From JAPOUP01 sp026708635 (GTDB lineage Bacteria > Pseudomonadota > Alphaproteobacteria > Rhodobacterales > Rhodobacteraceae): a stretch of 64,000 nt of DNA. A model generated the notes under the pieces. That model was not told the DNA's origin. It made no database searches and saw nothing but the letters and a program-made list of their open reading frames with translations. The stretch lies in the NCBI GenBank assembly GCA_965200115.1, contig OZ241336.1, positions 1,984,001 to 2,048,000 on the forward strand. The letters are read 5' to 3'. Positions 53,661 through 62,285 of the stretch are shown in pieces (position 1 is the first letter of the stretch; every line of letters begins with the position of its first letter). The position numbers and the translations under genes were made by a program.

Positions 53661-55190
53661 ATGGCCGGCATGCTCACGGTCGGCGCATGGACGCTTGCAA
53701 GTCGTGTTCTGGGCTTTATCCGCGATGTCCTGATCGTCGCGTTTCTCGGCTCCGGACCGGTCGCGGAAGCTTTCCTGGTCGCCTTCGCCCTTCCGAACAT
53801 GTTCAGGAGATTCTTCGCCGAAGGCGCCTTCAACACGGCTTTCGTTCCGATTTTCGCGAAGAAACTGGAAAGCGGGGACGATCCGGAAGGGTTCGCGCGG
53901 GACGCTTTCTCCGGCCTGGCCGCCATCCTCATAACCTTCACGGTCATCGCCCTGTTCGCCATGCCATGGCTGGTCGTCGCGATGGCGGGCGGCTTCATGG
54001 CCGACGGTCGGCTCGACCTCGCGGTGGACTTTGGCCGAATTGTTTTTCCCTACATATTGTTCATTTCCCTCGCCGCCCTACTTTCGGGGGTTCTCAACGC
54101 CACCGAACGCTTCGCCGCCGCCGCCGCCGCTCCGGTACTGCTCAACCTGTTTTTCATCGCCGCGCTGTCGATCGGGGCCTGGCTTGGCTGGCCGCTGGGC
54201 ACCACGCTGGCCTGGACCGTTCCCGTCGCGGGCGTCGCGCAGTTCACGCTTGTCTGGATCGCCGCTTCGCGCGCGGGTTTCAGGCTGTCGCCCAGACGGC
54301 CGCGGCTGTCGCCCGACCTCCAGCGCCTCGCCATTGTCGCCGCTCCGGCCGCGCTCGCGGGCGGGGTCGTACAGATAAATCTCCTGGTTGGCCGGCAGGT
54401 GGCGAGTTTCTTCGAGGGCGCCATCGCGTGGCTGAATGTCGCCGACCGGCTCTACCAGCTTCCGCTCGGAGTCGTGGCCATCGCGATCGGTGTGGTTCTT
54501 CTTCCGGACCTGTCCCGTCGGCTAAGCGCCGAGGATACCGCGGGCGGCCGCGACGCGTTCAACAGGGCGGCCGGGCTCGGCCTCGCGCTAACCGTCCCCG
54601 CCGCGACGGCGCTGGTGGTAATTCCACTTCCACTCGTCAGCGTTCTGTTCCAGCGCGGAGCGTTCAGCGCGTCCGACAGCGCCGCCACCGCCGCGGCGCT
54701 CGCCGTTTATGGTCTGGGTCTGCCCGCGTTCGTGCTGCAGAAAGTGCTGCAGCCGCTGTATTTCGCCCGTGAGGACACGCGCACGCCCCTGCGCCACGCG
54801 GTCGTCGCCATGTGCGTGAACGCGGCCATCGCGATCGGGCTCGCGCCTCTGGCCGGCTATCTCTCCGCAGCGATCGGAACGTCGGTCGCGGCATGGGCCA
54901 TGGTCGCCCTGCTCTGGCGGGGGTCGCGGCGCATGGGCGACGCCGCCAGACTCGATGCCCGTTTCCTCAGGCTTCTGCCACGGGTGATCCTGGCCAGCGC
55001 GCTCATGGGTATCGTCCTTTATGCCGCCTCGCTGACGCTCGGTAACGCGCTTCAGCTCGCCGGATGGCGGTACCCGGCCCTCGCCGGGCTCGTCGCGACC
55101 GGCGCCGCCGTCTATTTCGCGGCCGCGCGCCTTATGGGCGAAAACCCGCTGAGGGACCTTCGCCGGGCCCGGCGCGGAAAGGACGGGTAG
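53661..55190 (+). CDS. murJ: Lipid II flippase MurJ
   Basis: The 509-residue membrane protein has about 14 hydrophobic segments. MurJ/MviN features are ASRVLGFIRDVLIVAFLGSG, VAFALPNMFRRFFAEGAFNTAFVPIF near the N-terminus, INLLVGRQVASF and LPLGVVAIAIGVVLLPDLSR in the core. It flips the peptidoglycan precursor lipid II to the periplasmic side. It follows glnD after 238 bases that show no further gene; glnD-murJ order is common in this group. A bidirectional hairpin follows its stop. Confidence 0.95.
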   Translation: MAGMLTVGAWTLASRVLGFIRDVLIVAFLGSGPVAEAFLVAFALPNMFRRFFAEGAFNTAFVPIFAKKLESGDDPEGFARDAFSGLAAILITFTVIALFAMPWLVVAMAGGFMADGRLDLAVDFGRIVFPYILFISLAALLSGVLNATERFAAAAAAPVLLNLFFIAALSIGAWLGWPLGTTLAWTVPVAGVAQFTLVWIAASRAGFRLSPRRPRLSPDLQRLAIVAAPAALAGGVVQINLLVGRQVASFFEGAIAWLNVADRLYQLPLGVVAIAIGVVLLPDLSRRLSAEDTAGGRDAFNRAAGLGLALTVPAATALVVIPLPLVSVLFQRGAFSASDSAATAAALAVYGLGLPAFVLQKVLQPLYFAREDTRTPLRHAVVAMCVNAAIAIGLAPLAGYLSAAIGTSVAAWAMVALLWRGSRRMGDAARLDARFLRLLPRVILASALMGIVLYAASLTLGNALQLAGWRYPALAGLVATGAAVYFAAARLMGENPLRDLRRARRGKDG

Positions 55191-55220
55191 CCTTCCGGGG
55201 CGGAAAACGGTCCGGCTTTC

Positions 55221-55250
55221 CCCGACATGACGGGACTTCATGTCGGGTTT
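55221..55250. terminator. Bidirectional terminator between murJ and dapB
   Basis: A perfect 10-bp stem CCCGACATGA / TCATGTCGGG with a 7-base loop is followed by TTT. It lies between the convergent ends of murJ and dapB and can stop transcription from both sides. Confidence 0.75.
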
Positions 55251-55257
55251 CGAGGCG

Positions 55258-56070
55258 TCAGTCCAGTCCGAGCACATCCATCATGTCATACTCGCCCGGC
55301 TTTCTGTCCAGCCCCCATAGAGCGGCCTTCAGCGCGCCTCTGGCGAAAAGGCCCCGATCCGACGCCACGTGCCTCAAGACGATTCGCTCTCCCTGGCCGG
55401 CGAACAGAACGTCGTGCTCGCCGACGATGTCACCGCCGCGGATCGAGCTGAATCCGATATCGCCCCGCCTCCGGGCACCGGTGATGCCGTCGCGCCCCCG
55501 GTCAGCCACGTCCTCGAGGGAAACGCGGCGCCCTTCCGCCGCCGCCTGTCCCAGCATCAGCGCGGTACCCGACGGTGCGTCGGCCTTGGCTCCGTGATGG
55601 GCCTCTATCACCTCGATGTCGAAATCCTCATCGAGAACCGTCGCGGCCATTCGGGTGAGCCTCGCGAGCAGGTTCACCCCAAAGCTCATGTTGCCGGCGC
55701 GAACGATGACCGCATGGGCGGCCGCCGCGCCGATCGCCTCGAGATCGTCAGACGAAAGGCCCGTCGTCCCGATGACGTGCACCGCCCGGGCCTGCGCCGC
55801 GATTCGGCTGAACGCCACAGTGGCGGCCGGCGAGGTGAAATCAAGAATCGCGCGCGCCCTGGCAAAGGGCTCAAGGGGATCGTCCGTCACGGCCACCCCA
55901 ACCGCGCCGCCCCCCAGAAGCTCGCCGAGATCCTCTCCGATCCACCCGTGATCCTTTCGTTCGACCGCCCCGACCAGCCGGGCCCTGTCCGATTCGAGCA
56001 CGGTCTTGGCCAGCATCCGACCCATGCGGCCGGCGACTCCGGTAACCACGATTTCGCAAGGCGTACCCAT
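55258..56070 (-). CDS. dapB: 4-hydroxy-tetrahydrodipicolinate reductase
   Basis: From ATG 56070 (after AGGGAGA) it is 270 residues. Motifs: NAD(P)-binding IVVTGVAGRMGRMLAKTV, VIGTTGLS, the catalytic EAHHGAKADAPSGTAL and the C-terminal GLDRKPGEYDMMDVLGL. It reduces the dihydrodipicolinate precursor in lysine/diaminopimelate synthesis. The upstream frame to 56187 overlaps rbfA's start region and has no protein character. It is divergent from rbfA. Confidence 0.96.
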   Translation of the reverse strand: MGTPCEIVVTGVAGRMGRMLAKTVLESDRARLVGAVERKDHGWIGEDLGELLGGGAVGVAVTDDPLEPFARARAILDFTSPAATVAFSRIAAQARAVHVIGTTGLSSDDLEAIGAAAAHAVIVRAGNMSFGVNLLARLTRMAATVLDEDFDIEVIEAHHGAKADAPSGTALMLGQAAAEGRRVSLEDVADRGRDGITGARRRGDIGFSSIRGGDIVGEHDVLFAGQGERIVLRHVASDRGLFARGALKAALWGLDRKPGEYDMMDVLGLD

Positions 56071-56164
56071 CTGTCCATCTCCCTGAATCTGGCCTCTGCG
56101 CCGCACACGCATGAGGTCTCGATGCCCCATTGCGCGGGATGGCCGCCCGGAATAATCATCCCGC

Positions 56165-56563
56165 ATGCAAAAGGGCAATCGCTTCATCGGTCAGGAACCT
56201 TCGCAGAGGCAGCTGCGCGTCGGCGAACTGATTCGCCGGACTCTCGCGGACGTGCTGAACCGGGGTGAAATCCACGACCCGGAACTCAATCGCCTGTCGA
56301 TTACGGTGGGAGAGGTCCGGGCGTCGCCCGACCTGCGCGTGGCGACCGCGTTCGTGCTGCCCCTTGGCGGCAAGGACCGCAGCGCCGCGCTGGATGCGTT
56401 GCGCCGGAACAGGGCCGGCCTTCGGCGGGCGGTCAACCGGAAGCTCACGCTCAAACGCTCGCCGGAGCTGCGGTTCGAGATTGACACAACATTCGACCGG
56501 ATGGACGAAAGCCAGCGACTGCTTGGCCAGCGGAACGTCCGCCGCGACCTGAAGGGAAGCTAG
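56165..56563 (+). CDS. rbfA: Ribosome-binding factor A
   Basis: The 132-residue RbfA has the KH-like fold: QLRVGELIRRTLADVLNRGEIHDPELNRLSITVGEVRASPDLRVATAFV and a C-terminus RSPELRFEIDTTFDRMDESQRL. It acts in late 30S maturation at low temperature. It is one base before the truB start, so the two are translated together. Confidence 0.95.
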   Translation: MQKGNRFIGQEPSQRQLRVGELIRRTLADVLNRGEIHDPELNRLSITVGEVRASPDLRVATAFVLPLGGKDRSAALDALRRNRAGLRRAVNRKLTLKRSPELRFEIDTTFDRMDESQRLLGQRNVRRDLKGS

Positions 56564-56564
56564 G

Positions 56565-57470
56565 ATGGCGCGCCATCGCGGAGGCCGCGACGTTTCGGGC
56601 TGGATTGTGGTCGACAAGCCGGCGGGCATTTCCTCCACCGCCGTCGTCAACAGGGTCCGATGGGCATTGGACGCCAGGAAAGCGGGACATGCGGGAACGC
56701 TTGATCCGATAGCCACGGGGGTACTGGCCGTGGCGCTTGGCGAGGCGACAAAGACGGTCCCGTATGTAACCGAAGCGACGAAAGCGTACCGTTTCGTGAT
56801 TCGCCTCGGCACGGCCACCAGCACCGATGACGCGGAAGGCGAGGTGGTCGCGGTGTCGGAGCTGCGCCCGACCGACGGGGAACTGAAAGACGCGCTGCCC
56901 GGATTTGTGGGGGAGATCATGCAGGTCCCGCCCCGTTACTCCGCGGTCAAGGTCGACGGCCGACGCGCGTACGCGCGGGCGCGGGCCGGTGAGGAGATTG
57001 AGTTGGCCGCCCGTCCGCTCCATGTCGAGAGACTCACGTTCATCGGCCGCCCTGACCCGGATCTCTGCGAACTTGAGCTGGTCTGTGGAAAAGGCGGCTA
57101 CGTTCGGTCCATAGCCAGGGATCTCGGAGAGGCGCTCGGCTGCCGTGCCCACGTCACTGAGCTGCGCCGTCTCCGGTCCGGGCCGTTCAATGTGGAGGAT
57201 GGCGTCTCCATGGACATGCTTGACGCTTTGGCGAAGTCTCCCGAGCTCGATGGCTTCCTGCGTCCGCTTGAGTGCGGACTTGCGGGTCTGCCCGAACTGC
57301 GCACGACACGGGAAGGCGCCGTGCGGATGAAAAACGGCAATCCCGGGTTGGTATTGAGCGCCGGCGCGGAATATGGCGACGCGGCATGGGCCAGCCTCGA
57401 TGACCGCGCCGTCGCTGTCGGAACCTACCGGGCGGGCAAGCTTCATCCAACCCGTGTATTCCACCATTGA
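56565..57470 (+). CDS. truB: tRNA pseudouridine(55) synthase
   Basis: The 301-residue TruB has GWIVVDKPAGISSTAVVNRVR, the catalytic Asp in HAGTLDPIATGVLAVALGEATK, VPPRYSAVKVDGRRAYARAR and CGKGGYVRSIARDLGEALG. It converts U55 of tRNA to pseudouridine. The RbfA-TruB pairing is the conserved one; the usual rpsO does not follow. Confidence 0.96.
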   Translation: MARHRGGRDVSGWIVVDKPAGISSTAVVNRVRWALDARKAGHAGTLDPIATGVLAVALGEATKTVPYVTEATKAYRFVIRLGTATSTDDAEGEVVAVSELRPTDGELKDALPGFVGEIMQVPPRYSAVKVDGRRAYARARAGEEIELAARPLHVERLTFIGRPDPDLCELELVCGKGGYVRSIARDLGEALGCRAHVTELRRLRSGPFNVEDGVSMDMLDALAKSPELDGFLRPLECGLAGLPELRTTREGAVRMKNGNPGLVLSAGAEYGDAAWASLDDRAVAVGTYRAGKLHPTRVFHH

Positions 57471-57563
57471 CCCGCCCCGGAGGGAACGACTCCGTATTTG
57501 CCCGGAACCGTCGTTCACGGGCCTGCCCGGGTCGTCCGGCCGCAACCCGTGCGGACAGGCTCC

Positions 57564-58112
57564 GTGATCACTAGATTTCACCGGAAAGGCGACGCCCCCT
57601 CGGCTGCGGTTTACTCCGACTGCGAACGCTATCGATACAGTCTGACCCGCGTCTGGAATGAACGGGGCCAACGCGTTCACTTTGTCATGCTGAATCCCTC
57701 GACCGCGACCGAAACGCGGAACGACCCCACTGTCGAACGCTGCGAGCGCCGGGCACGCGCGCTTGGATTCGGCGGGTTTCGGGTGACCAATATATTCGCC
57801 TGGCGCGAGAGGGATCCGCGCGCCATGCGCGCCGCGCCGGATCCGGTGGGGCCGGAAAACGACGGGGCGATCCGCGACGCGTGTCACTGGGCCCGGCAGA
57901 CGGTCTGCGCGTGGGGCCTTCATGGCGCGCATATGGACCGTGGCCCGACGGTGGCGAGGATGCTGCGGGATCTCGGGACACCGCTCTACCACCTTGGTCT
58001 GTCAAAGACCGGGCATCCGAAACACCCCTTGTACATCCCATATTCCGAAGAGCCGCGCCTCTGGACCGAAACGGACGGACACGTCGCGTCCCGCCCGGTA
58101 TCCGGATATTGA
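57564..58112 (+). CDS. DUF1643-domain protein
   Basis: From GTG 57564 it is 182 residues (an in-frame ATG at 57498 would add 22 low-complexity residues). The DUF1643 pattern is clear: RYRYSLTRVWNERGQRVHFVMLNPSTATETRNDPTVERC, then RVTNIFAWRERDPRAM and TPLYHLGLSKTGHPKHPLYI. The biochemical role of the family is unknown. The gene follows truB after 93 bases on the same strand and appears intact. Confidence 0.88.
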   Translation: MITRFHRKGDAPSAAVYSDCERYRYSLTRVWNERGQRVHFVMLNPSTATETRNDPTVERCERRARALGFGGFRVTNIFAWRERDPRAMRAAPDPVGPENDGAIRDACHWARQTVCAWGLHGAHMDRGPTVARMLRDLGTPLYHLGLSKTGHPKHPLYIPYSEEPRLWTETDGHVASRPVSGY

Positions 58113-58189
58113 TGGAGCCGACCCGCTCCACCCGACCAGGGTCGCGGGATGGATGGCGGCCGGGGCCCGGATCGGCCAGGCACCCATGA

Positions 58190-58484
58190 TTCACCGCCCG
58201 AAAATCTTCAATGAACCTGGAACGGGAGAATCCCGCTCTTCCTCTATCGGTTCGAACTTCTTTTTCAGTTCGTCCATCTGCTTTTCGTACGAGGCCCTGG
58301 CGGCTTCGATCGCGCTTTCCTCGACCTTTTCGACCTCTCCGGCTTAGATCAGCTTTATGAGATCGAGGTTTTTCACCGTGTCCATCGCCTTCCTGGCTTC
58401 TTCAGGATCAAGGCCGCTGTATTTCTCGAAGTCTTTCTTCAGCCTTTCAAGTTCTTTCTGGGCGTTTTCCGGTTGGGTTCGGAC
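58190..58484 (-). pseudogene. Phage-type scaffold-like coiled-coil protein, fragment
   Basis: On the minus strand RTQPENAQKELERLKKDFEK then YSGLDPEEARKAMDTVKNL, LIKLI, an in-frame TAA at about 58,347, and continuing GEVEKVEESAIEAARASYEK then QMDELKKKFEPIEEERDS. The (Y/E)xG(L/I)DPEEAR-AM/L coiled-coil element is common in phage capsid-associated or scaffold proteins. The fragment lacks a start, carries a stop inside, and abuts an integrase fragment on the other strand, so it is a prophage relic. Confidence 0.55.
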
Positions 58485-58721
58485 GCGCCGGTGTTCGGCC
58501 TCTCGGACCGCCAGATCTCGCGCCGGATCGCCGCCGCGGCGAAAGCCGCCGGCCTCGGAGAGGGGTTCTCCGGGCATTCGGGCCGGGTTGGCATGGCGCA
58601 GCGCATGACGCGCAACGGGGCTCCGGCGGCCGCCGTCATGCGTCAGGGCCGGTGGACGACCCGCATGGTCGCCAGATACACCCGGAACGTGACCGCCGCC
58701 GAGGCCCTGCGCTACCTTTGA
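58473..58721 (+). pseudogene. Tyrosine recombinase, C-terminal catalytic fragment
   Basis: The plus strand encodes FGLSDRQISRRIAAAAKAAG, then GFSGHSGRVGMAQRMTRNGA with the HxxR box, GRWTTRMVARYTRN with the catalytic Tyr, and AAEALRYL at the end. About 80 residues of catalytic domain remain; the rest of the roughly 300-400-residue enzyme is missing. It lies inside minus-strand reading frames, which shows recombination joined unrelated pieces here. Confidence 0.8.
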
Positions 58722-58739
58722 GGCGCGGGGCGCGGCATC

Positions 58740-59651
58740 GATTATGCCGGCGTCCGGAACTATCCGCTGGCTTTCCAACAGTCTTGAGGCGCATTCATCC
58801 TTGGACATCCCTAAAGGCTTCAGGGTGCCACCGTCGCAAAACTGAAGCGACGTCAAATCCAAATTTACGATCATTTTCATGGATTTCCCCCTTGTCAGGC
58901 GGCGGATGTTTCTGTGACTGATATCCCCGCTCGTTGATGGCTCATACGTGAAATGGCATTCGGGGGGGGAGTGCATCGACATCGATGTACCATAGAACGG
59001 GGGGATGTCCGGCGATGTTTTTATATTACCTCTCAACGTGGACGCACTCGGATCCGCTTTGACGGTAAGCACAGTCTTTATCGATGACGGAGTAGCCTCC
59101 GTCAGAGGACTTCCCGAACGCGGTACTTTTAAATCGATCTTCGTGCTCACTGAATAGTTCCGGGTGGAGTAAGCGAACGATTTTTGCCACTTCAATCCTT
59201 TCAGAAAGGTTTCAAGATCACCTAGATTCTGATCGGTTCTATCCTCCTGAAGGATACCGTTCTCTTCTAGGGAAATATCAAACATTCCACACGGACGACA
59301 CAGTACGTCCACCGTCCACTTGCCGCGATATCCCGATACCAGAATGCCGCCATCGGCACAGGGAAATGCCTCTATGTCCTCGGCGCAGTGCCTCTCAAAC
59401 ATCTCATTAATTTTGAGCGCACCGTCTCTCACATGATCCGGGATCATAACGCCATCGCCATAGTGCCACCCGGCGGGCAGGTCCTGGAATGAACGAATCC
59501 GTTCCCGAATCTTTGAAGATCTGTATGGATCCATCCTGGAAATACGCGCCTCAATTACATCCGCGCCCGCTTGGAGATGTGTGTCGTTTCCGAACGCGCT
59601 GAATCGCAAACTCGCGTCAGAGACCCGGACTATGTTCAGTCTATACGCCAT
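58740..59651 (-). CDS. Unknown protein, C-terminus displaced by integrase fragment
   Basis: The minus-strand frame from ATG 59651 is open to 58,344, but only the first about 300 residues (to about 58,740) look like one protein. They include MAYRLNIVRVSDASLRFSAF, FQDLPAGWHYGDGVMIPDHV, EAFPCADGGILVSGYRGKW and NLDLTSLQFCDGGTLKPLGM near the end. Beyond this the frame is antisense to the integrase fragment. No family was recognised. Codon use is markedly less GC-biased than in the surrounding core genes, suggesting transfer. The start overlaps the preceding small gene by 11 bases, indicating coupled expression. Confidence 0.55.
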
Positions 59652-59895
59652 TTTTCGCTTTTTCCGGCTGATACACCTGTACGTTCATCTGGGCCGAGAT
59701 GTTGTAGACGGTTTCGCCGTTCGGGTCTTTTTTATCAAACAGCAGGACTTCCGTTATCGAATTCTTGATGCGGAGCTTGGTGCCGTCAGCCAATTCCAGG
59801 GCTGTCATCGGCTCACTGGCCGAAACGATATCCATGACGGTTCCGGTCTGTTTTTTCTTGGTGACAGGATCGGTAACTGTCTTCCTAATCGGCAT
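59641..59895 (-). CDS. Small unknown protein linked to the previous gene
   Basis: The 84-residue product begins MPIRKTVTDPVTKKKQTGTV and is predicted to be beta-rich (ASEPMTALELADGTKLRI, then SITEVLLFDKKDPNGETVYN). No family was recognised. It is the first gene of a two-gene unit and overlaps the next gene's start. It has lower GC than the neighbours, as does its partner. A DNA-mimic or toxin-antitoxin role would be a guess from size and pairing only. Confidence 0.6.
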   Translation of the reverse strand: MPIRKTVTDPVTKKKQTGTVMDIVSASEPMTALELADGTKLRIKNSITEVLLFDKKDPNGETVYNISAQMNVQVYQPEKAKNGV

Positions 59896-60357
59896 TGTCG
59901 TAGCCTTTTCTAGAGTCGTAGCCTTTCCTAGACACGGGGTGGCACTTTAGCCCATTTAGCCACTGAGCCTCAAATTGGCCACCCCGCGAAGCCGCTTTCG
60001 ATGATATATGTCATGCGCTCCTCCAACCTGTGAGTGTCCGGCGCATCGCCCATGCCCGGCCCTAGACACAACCGCCGGGCCGGTCAAGCCGCTGGCCACC
60101 GCGCCCCCGATGCCCGATAAGGGGGCATGACCGGAAAGGGACGGACAGGGAAGGTGATCCGGTCCGGTCTTGGGCCCTTTCGGCGTTCACGTTTCTTACG
60201 TCGGCGGCCAGCCGTTCGCTGTCGGGTTCCTTCACGCCGGGTGGGGATCGGTGACTATGGATCGGCCGCAATACCCTGATTGTTCGGCATTTATTTATCG
60301 TATCGGCATATACGGCAAGGGGGGAACGGGCGGGGCTTTGTGGAACCGAAAACTGGC
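59896..60357. other. Intergenic region with a tandem repeat and a long inverted repeat
   Basis: TCGTAGCCTTTTCTAGAG and TCGTAGCCTTTCCTAGAC lie side by side at 59,898-59,933. Next to them CGGGGTGGC (59,935) and GCCACCCCG (59,978) form a 9-bp inverted repeat around a 34-base loop. These are upstream of the small unknown gene and could regulate it. The rest up to the darG end has no gene. Confidence 0.45.
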
Positions 60358-61401
60358 CTACCGAACCCCTTCGAACCACCCGTGTTCCGACAGGAGACCG
60401 TAAGCCAGACGAATTTGCCGGGGAGTCAGTCTCTTCTTTCCGTCATCCCACGCATGGGTCGCTTTTATGGCCTGATCAACATCATTCGCCCCTTCGTACC
60501 GGACCAGCCAGTGAACGGTTGCGAGAAGCTCCATTCCCACCGGCGACTCGAAACCATCAACCAACTGGCTCACCCGGTCAAACCTGGCCCGCGTCTCCCC
60601 GTGCCGATGAAGCAGTTGGTCGGCTTCCTCCACAGCGCCCGGCACAAGTTCAATTCGCCTGTTTGGATGATCGCCTCCGTCCGCGTATCCCGAGATGAAA
60701 TACCCTTCCATCGCGTTCAGAACATGCCGAAGGTTGTCGGCGTACGGACCATGGATATGCTTTCTGTGCGTGAGTCTGAGCGGCTCCCCCGCTTCCTGCA
60801 TGAAATACATCAATTTCCGCAGCTCAATCAGGGTTACGTGCGGATCCAGCCCGCCAGCCAGGTAACGGTTCATTAACGCGACAGGCGCCGCCCGACCGCG
60901 TGTCATCGCCGGCGGCCTGACGGTTCCGGCCATCGTTCGGGCGGACGGCGCCTCACTCGGTTCATAAACATGGACAGCCACGTCAACGGAACCAAGGGCC
61001 GCGACGATCCTGTCCCTCACGTCCGACCAGCTCAGCCCCCCCAAACCACTGCCCAGCGGCGGAATCGCGATGGAGTCGATGTCCCGTTCCTGGATCACGC
61101 GGCGAAGCGATGCCAGCCCCGACTCGATATCCTCAATCCGGCTATTTCCCCGCCAGTGGCGTTTCGTCGGAAAATTAACGATGAACCGGGGTCCGATCAG
61201 AACATCATGTTCGGTCACGAACATTCTTCCAGGAACAACCTCGCCCTTGCGGCAGGCATTCCTGTATTCCTCGAAATTCCCGGGAAATGCCTTTTTGAAC
61301 TGGAGTGCGATTCCTCGCCCCATCACGCCGACACAGTTGACCGTGTTCACCAACGCATCGGCGTCGTCACGAATGATGTCGCCCGACGTAAATCGTATCA
61401 T
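60358..61401 (-). CDS. darG: DarG-type macrodomain antitoxin (DNA ADP-ribosyl glycohydrolase), without DarT
   Basis: The start is ATG 61401, 5 bases after GGGGAGG, giving 347 residues. The N-terminal macrodomain has MIRFTSGDIIRDDADALVNT, NCVGVMGRGIALQFKKAFPG, the DarG-type catalytic Lys in VNFPTKRHWRG, and IPPLGSGLGGLSW. The C-terminal half matches DarG (ALMNRYLAGGLDPHVTLIEL, HGPYADNLRHVLNAMEGYFISGY, VGMELLATVHWLV). DarG removes ADP-ribose that the toxin DarT adds to thymidine in DNA. darT normally lies just upstream; here that place is taken by a truncated ietS-like gene, so this antitoxin is orphaned. Confidence 0.85.
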   Translation of the reverse strand: MIRFTSGDIIRDDADALVNTVNCVGVMGRGIALQFKKAFPGNFEEYRNACRKGEVVPGRMFVTEHDVLIGPRFIVNFPTKRHWRGNSRIEDIESGLASLRRVIQERDIDSIAIPPLGSGLGGLSWSDVRDRIVAALGSVDVAVHVYEPSEAPSARTMAGTVRPPAMTRGRAAPVALMNRYLAGGLDPHVTLIELRKLMYFMQEAGEPLRLTHRKHIHGPYADNLRHVLNAMEGYFISGYADGGDHPNRRIELVPGAVEEADQLLHRHGETRARFDRVSQLVDGFESPVGMELLATVHWLVRYEGANDVDQAIKATHAWDDGKKRLTPRQIRLAYGLLSEHGWFEGVR

Positions 61402-61423
61402 CGCGACCTCCCCTCCATCAATA

Positions 61424-62274
61424 ATACCATTCTGGGACAACCTTCATCGCGACCCGGACATCGCTCGATATTGGTGGATCGTCCGGCAAATAGATTTTCT
61501 CGTTCGGAATCTCGGATGAGCGAACCAGTGGCCGCAACGTCCGGAGCCCGGGCATCTGACGCAGCGCACGGACACCGGCAAAGGTTGTGATCTCGCTCGC
61601 CCGTTCCGCGGGCGCGTCAAGCGCCTGAAACAGAGTCCCTTGGCAAAGAACTTCCGCCCAAATTTGGCGTCGATCTCCAGCCAATCGAGATAGACGGCAA
61701 ACCCCTGCGTCAACCACGATTCCATTTCGCTTGCGTGAAGGACAATTTCCAGAACGATATCACCGCTGGAGGGAAGCTGGCCCTTGATCTTGTCTTCCGG
61801 TGCGGGCGCTAAGATCGTTTCGATGGAAGGCAGGTTTTTGGCGACGGGGTGCCCGGTTGACCAAGACGGTAAATTCCGACCCCAGTCCCGGATGGACGAG
61901 CGCTTTCCCCTGCCAAAGAGTTCCGTCGCGAATGCGGCTTCGGGATCCCGTCCCCGCGAACGTTTCTCGGGCGTGATTTGCCGTGGCCGACTGCCCACCA
62001 CCTCGATCCCGACATCCCCAAGGAGGTTTCCCGGAAAGTAAGACTTGGCAATGTATTGGGGATTGAGCGTGAGGGATATGACCGCCTCGTCTTTCGGACA
62101 GGCCGCCTCTGGCAGATCGTCAATCGCGGCGGCGGCGCCAGCCACCATCGGTGCGAGGCGGTCCCGCGCCTCCGCAATGGTGTATGGCTCCTCTTTGGGC
62201 TGCCCACCCCGCTTGACGACATTATCGGTTGTCAGCCTCTCTCCCTTGCCCAACAGGAAATTCTGTTGTGCCAT
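61424..62274 (-). pseudogene. ietS: IetS-type subtilisin-like protease, frameshifted N-terminal remnant
   Basis: From ATG 62274 the product starts MAQQNFLLGKGERLTTDNVV, with EAVISLTLNPQYIAKSYFPG as in the N-domain of S8 proteases that pair with AAA ATPases. A frameshift near 61,630 moves the reading to LFQALDAPAERASEITTFAG, LRQMPGLRTLRPLVRS and ISSDVRVAMKV, where it stops at 61,424. The Asp-His-Ser catalytic domain, which normally starts directly after this VRVAxF stretch, is absent. The gene begins 11 bases after its ATPase partner. IetAS pairs are reported antiphage systems; this one cannot act as a protease. Confidence 0.75.
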
Positions 62275-62285
62275 GCCTAGCTCCT

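Noticed and set aside
53525..54772. Plus-strand 415-codon frame overlapping murJ
   Set aside because: Arg/Pro/Gly-rich shadow frame; MurJ homology lies in the other frame.
56451..57992. Minus-strand 513-codon frame
   Set aside because: Antisense to truB and the DUF1643 gene without any family feature; results from high GC.
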